Positions 60,029 through 64,000 of a DNA stretch of 64,000 bases are shown in pieces (the first letter of the stretch is position 1; the number at the start of each line of letters is the position of its first letter). The notes under the pieces are model-generated. The model was not told the DNA's origin, did no database searches, and worked only from the letters and a program-made list of their open reading frames with translations. The stretch is from Opisthorchis felineus (taxonomy: Eukaryota; Platyhelminthes; Trematoda; Opisthorchiida; Opisthorchiidae): contig SJOL01006492.1 of the NCBI GenBank assembly GCA_004794785.1, positions 4,963 through 68,962 of the forward strand, in the 5' to 3' direction. The translations under genes and the position numbers were made by a program.

Positions 60029-60507
60029 GTAAGAAGAAATTCTTCAATGAAAATTCTTTATAAATATTCACCTACTTCCAACGAAACATTAGGTGTTAGT
60101 CTTATCAAGGGACTAAATCAAAAGCACTGATCATGCGAGGTGTCTTTACGTGGAGTGTTTTCAGGATGGAGTTGCATGAGCATCGACGGTTACTACAAAT
60201 AATCCTTTGGAGACGGCGAACTCAAGACGCACCATCACTATAAATTCAGTTTGCCGTCCATTCAGCACCGGGTCACATATAAAAGTTGATGTCTGTCGAA
60301 AGAAAGTATCAAGTACATCAAGTGTTGTGACCCGGAATAAGTAAAACATTTGCGAACAAAAACATCATGGCCATCGACATACAGTATTGAGATATGGAGG
60401 ATAGAGCCTCGCTTGTTCTATGCTTCAGTTTAATCACCGTCAGCAATTATTTGGCCCGGACGGAATAGATCTGGTATGTTTTCTGAAGTTTGTAGATGAC
60501 TCTCAGA
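60029..60507. other. Presumed intron sequence
   Basis: No gene or repeat boundary was seen between the ML-like exon and the LINE. Confidence 0.35.
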
Positions 60508-61183
60508 TATAAAAAATGCGGTCCTGTTTCACTGGAGAATATACAACCCATACACCAAAGATGATTGGAGAATTCCTAAGCAAACTGACCCGCTGCGCGG
60601 ATCCGATTCTCTCCTTCTCGGTGTGGTCTACCGTTGCCCCTCGAGTCCTACGGATGATGACCAATTCCTCATACGAACCCTTGAGCATCTTTCCGCCAGC
60701 TAACACTTCACCCGTCTCTTGTTGGTAGGTTACTTCAAAGCTCCAAAAGGCCTCCTGGATGGAGCTCCAGCGCGTCGGATCAAGTGGACCGTTTTCAGCG
60801 GCGCTGCCCACAGTCGCTCAACAGAGTGCTTGGACTCAACATGCCGTTGCACCCACCAGATACCGCGCGGGCCAAAGACCATCCCCGTTGGATTTGGTCA
60901 TCACCAACGAAAGACACTTCATCGGTCGGGTGCCAATTAGCGCTCCACTGGGACATAGTGACCACTGTAAGATGACCTATGATTTCATGTGCTACTGGGC
61001 CAGGAATCCCGAACCACAGACGTGGTTTCAAAACTTCTGCCGTGCAGACTTCTCAGGAATGCGTATCTTTCTCGAACACGTTAAAATGGGACCAGCCCCA
61101 GTAGAAGACTTATACAGGACCATTGTTCGGAAAATTCACGAGGCTGACGTGATGTTCATCACCAGAAACCAGCACTCAGCCGG
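60508..61183 (+). pseudogene. LINE endonuclease (APE-like) C-terminal remnant
   Basis: APE-type endonuclease nicks target DNA. Visible are LLLGVVYRCPSSPTDDDQFL, then LLLVGYFKAPK, the position of the catalytic GDFN box, where Asp is Tyr and Asn is Lys. These are followed by RPSPLDLVITNE and APLGHSDHCKMTYDF, the last containing the intact SDH catalytic motif near 60957-60965. Frameshifts split it. Confidence 0.88.
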
Positions 61184-62800
61184 ATGATCTGCAGGCCACC
61201 TAAAAGGATTCGGCGTCTTCTGGAAAAGAAGTCCCAACTATTTTCCAAAAAGTTGACTACAAGAGACATAGAAGACGAGCTGGCATTTCGTAAAATGCGG
61301 GACCGCTGTAAATCAGAAATCCGCCAATGCAACATACGAAAACAAGCCACCATTCTGGACCTCGCCCGGAAAAACAGACATGTGCTGTTTAAATACATGA
61401 GACATCGCCCCAGAAACGACCCATCCGCGTTCTCCTCGAGGGACAGGAACGGGCAACCCACGAGTGACCCAGTAGTGGTATCCGAGGTCTACTGAGAACA
61501 CTACGCAGGCCTATATTTAGCCCCAACGTTCTCGTCACATCCAAACTTGTCAAGGCGTAACTACGAATGGCCTCTAACCGATTTGGTCTTCGCGGTGGAG
61601 GACGTTCGTCAACTCTTGCACAAGATCAACCCGCTCTGCCCGCTGGTGCCCGACAAATACCATCCAAGAATCCTGAATAAAACGTTGTACACACTGGCAA
61701 ATTATTTCTACCTGGTCGTTCGTCAGTCACTTGACGAAGGCCAGCTTCCCTCTGCCTGGAAGGAAGCGATTATCGCAGTTATCTACAAAACTGGTGACCA
61801 ACTATCGCCTGGCAGCTACAGGCCTATAAGCTTCACTAGCGTTCCATGCAAGGTGATGCAACGCATTCTGAAGCGAGCCATCCTAGACAACCTTACCTTC
61901 AACAACTTGATATCTCCAGTTAAGCACGGATTTCTCCCAAATCGTTCCCGGGTGTCTAACGTGCTCGTCTTTATGGACAGCTCAACTCAAGCCAAGACGA
62001 GGGACTCATATCAGATGCCATACTTCTCGACTTCCCAAAAACATTTGATCGAGTCCCACACGTCCCGCTACTCCACAAACTCAAGTTTTACGGGGTTCAA
62101 GAGAAACTCATACTCTGGATCAAGGCGCCCCTATCAGATAGAACATTCCGAGTAAAAGTAGGTACGACCCACTCTTCTCTAGTGCCGGTCTCCATTGGAG
62201 TTCCTCGGAGCTCCGTTCTGGGACCAGAGCTGTTTCTGATAAAAGTCAACGACCTTCCATATTTTCTTGCGAACCCATGTCTACTTTTTGCGGACGACTT
62301 GAAATCCTGGAGTACCAATACCAGTGCCCTTCAAATGGATGTAGACGCTACAAAACAGTGGTCGATGGACTGGCACCTTCCTCCGAATGACGAGAAGAGC
62401 GTCCATATGTCATTTGCAGGAGACTCAGCGAATGCCTATGTCGTGCATGGTGAGAATGGACCAGAAGACTTCAGGAAGGTAGATACCAAATGGATTTGGG
62501 TATCTGGCTCTCTTCAAACGTGTCCTTCTCACTGCACCATGAGAAATCGGCCCAAAAGGCATTCGCCGTTCTACGGATGAATAGGCGCACCTTCTCGCGT
62601 ATTACTCGCATGGACTTTCAAATACTCTATGGGGCCTACGTAAGACCGCTTCTTGAATGTACCAACAAAGTTGTCTACTCAGGTAATAAGAAAGATGTAA
62701 CCCTAACTGAGCAAATGCACGGCGGGGACATGGTAAGAAGATTTTCAAGCTCAGAACGCACACTTTTATTAGGCAACTTTTTTTCTCATTTCGTTTAGTA
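61184..62800 (+). pseudogene. LINE reverse transcriptase remnant
   Basis: The RT domain includes LPSAWKEAIIAVIYKTGDQL and SPGSYRPISFTSVPCKVMQR (finger and palm motifs), then HGFLPNRSRVSNVLVFMDS. After a one-base frame change near 62000 come GVPRSSVLGPELFLIKVNDL and the catalytic FADD box, intact at 62287-62298. Downstream, [20 protein letters not shown] and [20 protein letters not shown] are the usual post-palm segments. A TGA at 61493-61495 interrupts the linker in frame. Confidence 0.92.
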
Positions 62801-62890
62801 GCTGCGTGGAGCAAGCTTCCTCCGACGGTTGTCCACGCTCCTTCTAGAACCATGTTCAAAGTACTATTTAACACTTTCTCATGCAAGTGC

Positions 62891-63627
62891 TCGTGCTGGC
62901 AAACATACTGCCCCGCTCTGAGAACTTAGAGAGCAGTGCCACACCCCTTTTTCGCTTGTGTCTTTCAGGTGTACGACAGTCGCTGAACGACAAGAACGAA
63001 ACCGACCCTGGAAACTTAAGCAAAAGCCTCGGTCCTGTGTATCAGAAAAGTGTTTGTAATAGTTGGCCTGGCAGTAATTCGTGATATGTAATGCTGTGCA
63101 TTTAAGATCATCAACACGACAGCAGATAGCTGTAACCACATTACAGTATTAACGCATTCATTGCTGGAAGGTTGCATAGACGGTGAATTTTGTTTATTGT
63201 AAAAAGTGCCCCACAAACCAGTAAAACTAGGAAATGTGTGTAGCCAGAAAGGACCGTTCAGGTGGTGATTGCCTCTCAGATGTCCGCACTCTATGGAGTC
63301 TGATCGTATGGAAAAGAAAAAACCGAACACATTGTGTTGAATCCCGTTATATGGTAAAGTTTAACAACCCTGACTCCACAGGCAGACAAAGTACTCGCTA
63401 TCGACCGCCCAATGTACAGGTGAAATCAAACGAATGGGTGCACTGAAACACTTTTTATTATGGCCTAAATGGGAAACACTAGGATCGAATTTAAGGGCGG
63501 TTCAGCCGCAATCTGCAACGTTTAGCCCAACATCAGGGGATCCCCTTAAGGCTTGACAATCACAACGCTCAATACGGTAACACTGATTTTGCTCCACCCT
63601 GTAAATGTTTCTGGGAAACTTCTACAG
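62891..63627. other. Presumed intron sequence
   Basis: No gene feature was seen. It contains a perfect 12-bp palindrome AGGGGATCCCCT at 63535-63546. Confidence 0.35.
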
Positions 63628-63765
63628 CCTACTATGCCGTATTATGCAGATATTACTAGCGCTTGGCAGAGAACTGATGAAGATAGGGTGAAAACAATGC
63701 TAGAAGCTGTTCTATTGAAGGAAATCAACTTCGGGCCTTTTGGTGTGACCGATGAAACAAGCTGA
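63628..63765 (+). CDS. Candidate terminal exon, unidentified
   Basis: After a good acceptor (ACTTCTACAG) a phase-0 frame of 45 codons runs to TGA at 63763-63765: PTMPYYADITSAWQRTDEDR, then VKTMLEAVLLKEINFGPFGV. The charged, helix-prone composition is protein-like. I do not recognise the family, and it does not look like the C-terminus of an ML protein. No canonical AATAAA follows within the window, only AATAAG near 63838. Confidence 0.35.
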   Translation, partial: PTMPYYADITSAWQRTDEDRVKTMLEAVLLKEINFGPFGVTDETS

Positions 63766-64000
63766 CAGCAAATCAACCTACGGGGCAGAAGTTAGATATC
63801 CGTGGTAATGACACAGTGCATTGATAGACGTGAAATGAATAAGCACAGCGGAAATGTAAAGTTCACGCAACGCCGGCATGCAATCTGATTGGGAATGCGC
63901 CGAACCACTTCAAATTGAACGAGGCTTTTACAACACAGCAAATATATGGATGTGTCGGACGAAAAAAACTAGTAGCAGACCTGATAACTAACAGTTCCAG
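63766..64000. other. Possible 3' untranslated or intergenic sequence
   Basis: No feature could be supported in the last 235 bases. Confidence 0.35.

Larger units (their letters stand above)
60508..62890 (+). mobile_element. 5'-truncated non-LTR retrotransposon (LINE, CR1/jockey type), degenerate
   Basis: The element starts inside the endonuclease domain and ends after the reverse-transcriptase C-terminus, giving 2.4 kb of a longer parent. It has the order endonuclease C-terminal half, linker, RT fingers and palm with FADD, then a C-terminal segment WSKLPPTVVHAPSRTMFK. Breaks include a TAA at 60701-60703, a frameshift near 60749, another near 61183, a TGA at 61493-61495, frameshifts near 62000 and 62488, and an internal deletion near 62740-62785. 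There is no clear poly(A) tail or target duplication. It lies in the likely intron between the ML-like exon and the terminal exon at 63628. Confidence 0.92.

Noticed and set aside
1..64000. CRISPR array, phage, operon or bacterial defence system
   Set aside because: There are no regular spaced repeats, no compact gene arrays and no ribosome-binding sites, and the mobile elements are eukaryotic.

Overview
The window looks like intron-rich, repeat-rich invertebrate nuclear DNA. Nothing in it looks bacterial. There are no operons, no ribosome-binding sites and no long intact reading frames, and the coding signal comes as short islands with GT/AG-type edges. The best recognised features are decayed transposable elements: two copies of one Ty3/gypsy family with LTRs of about 300 bp, and one 5'-truncated endonuclease/reverse-transcriptase LINE of the CR1/jockey type. 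The style of these elements, plus exons resembling NPC2/ML lipid-binding proteins, suggests a parasitic flatworm (a trematode or similar). That host assignment is inference from general knowledge, not from a search.

Layout. From 1 to about 18,050 the sequence is an old mosaic of diverged tandem-like repeat blocks (near 700-1080, 1560-1830, 1960-3545, 8032-8882, 9650-10010, 12490-12700 and 15990-18050). A 4.44-kb gypsy copy on the plus strand (3591-8031) sits inside it. An 815-bp piece at 8068-8882 is roughly 97% identical to 16792-17608, whereas the neighbouring blocks are much more diverged. From 18,050 to about 34,000 the DNA is mostly unrecognised, with an unidentified coding-like exon (25150-25449), a tRNA-like fragment (about 28950-29025) and a fold-back or MITE-like element (about 31657-32088). 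From 34,170 to 47,000 there is a second diverged repeat family, a coding remnant with two adjacent stop codons (38554-39096), and a minus-strand gypsy copy (39131-42896) flanked by a 4-bp target duplication.

From about 47,000 to the end the window holds possible Penelope-type repeat sequence (50820-51010), two candidate ML/NPC2-like exons (53844-53951 and about 59849-60028), other weaker candidate exons, the LINE (about 60508-62890), and a good-looking terminal exon (63628-63765). The two ML-like exons, 6 kb apart on the same strand, are the most interesting host-gene signal. They could be two members of a tandem lipid-binding gene family, or parts of one larger gene.

No complete host gene can be assembled from the sequence alone. 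All transposon proteins seen are broken. In the gypsy pair the damage is complementary: copy 1 lost the protease and RT active-site residues but kept the integrase triad, while copy 2 kept the RT motif and lost the triad. I found no convincing new defence, CRISPR or biosynthetic system.
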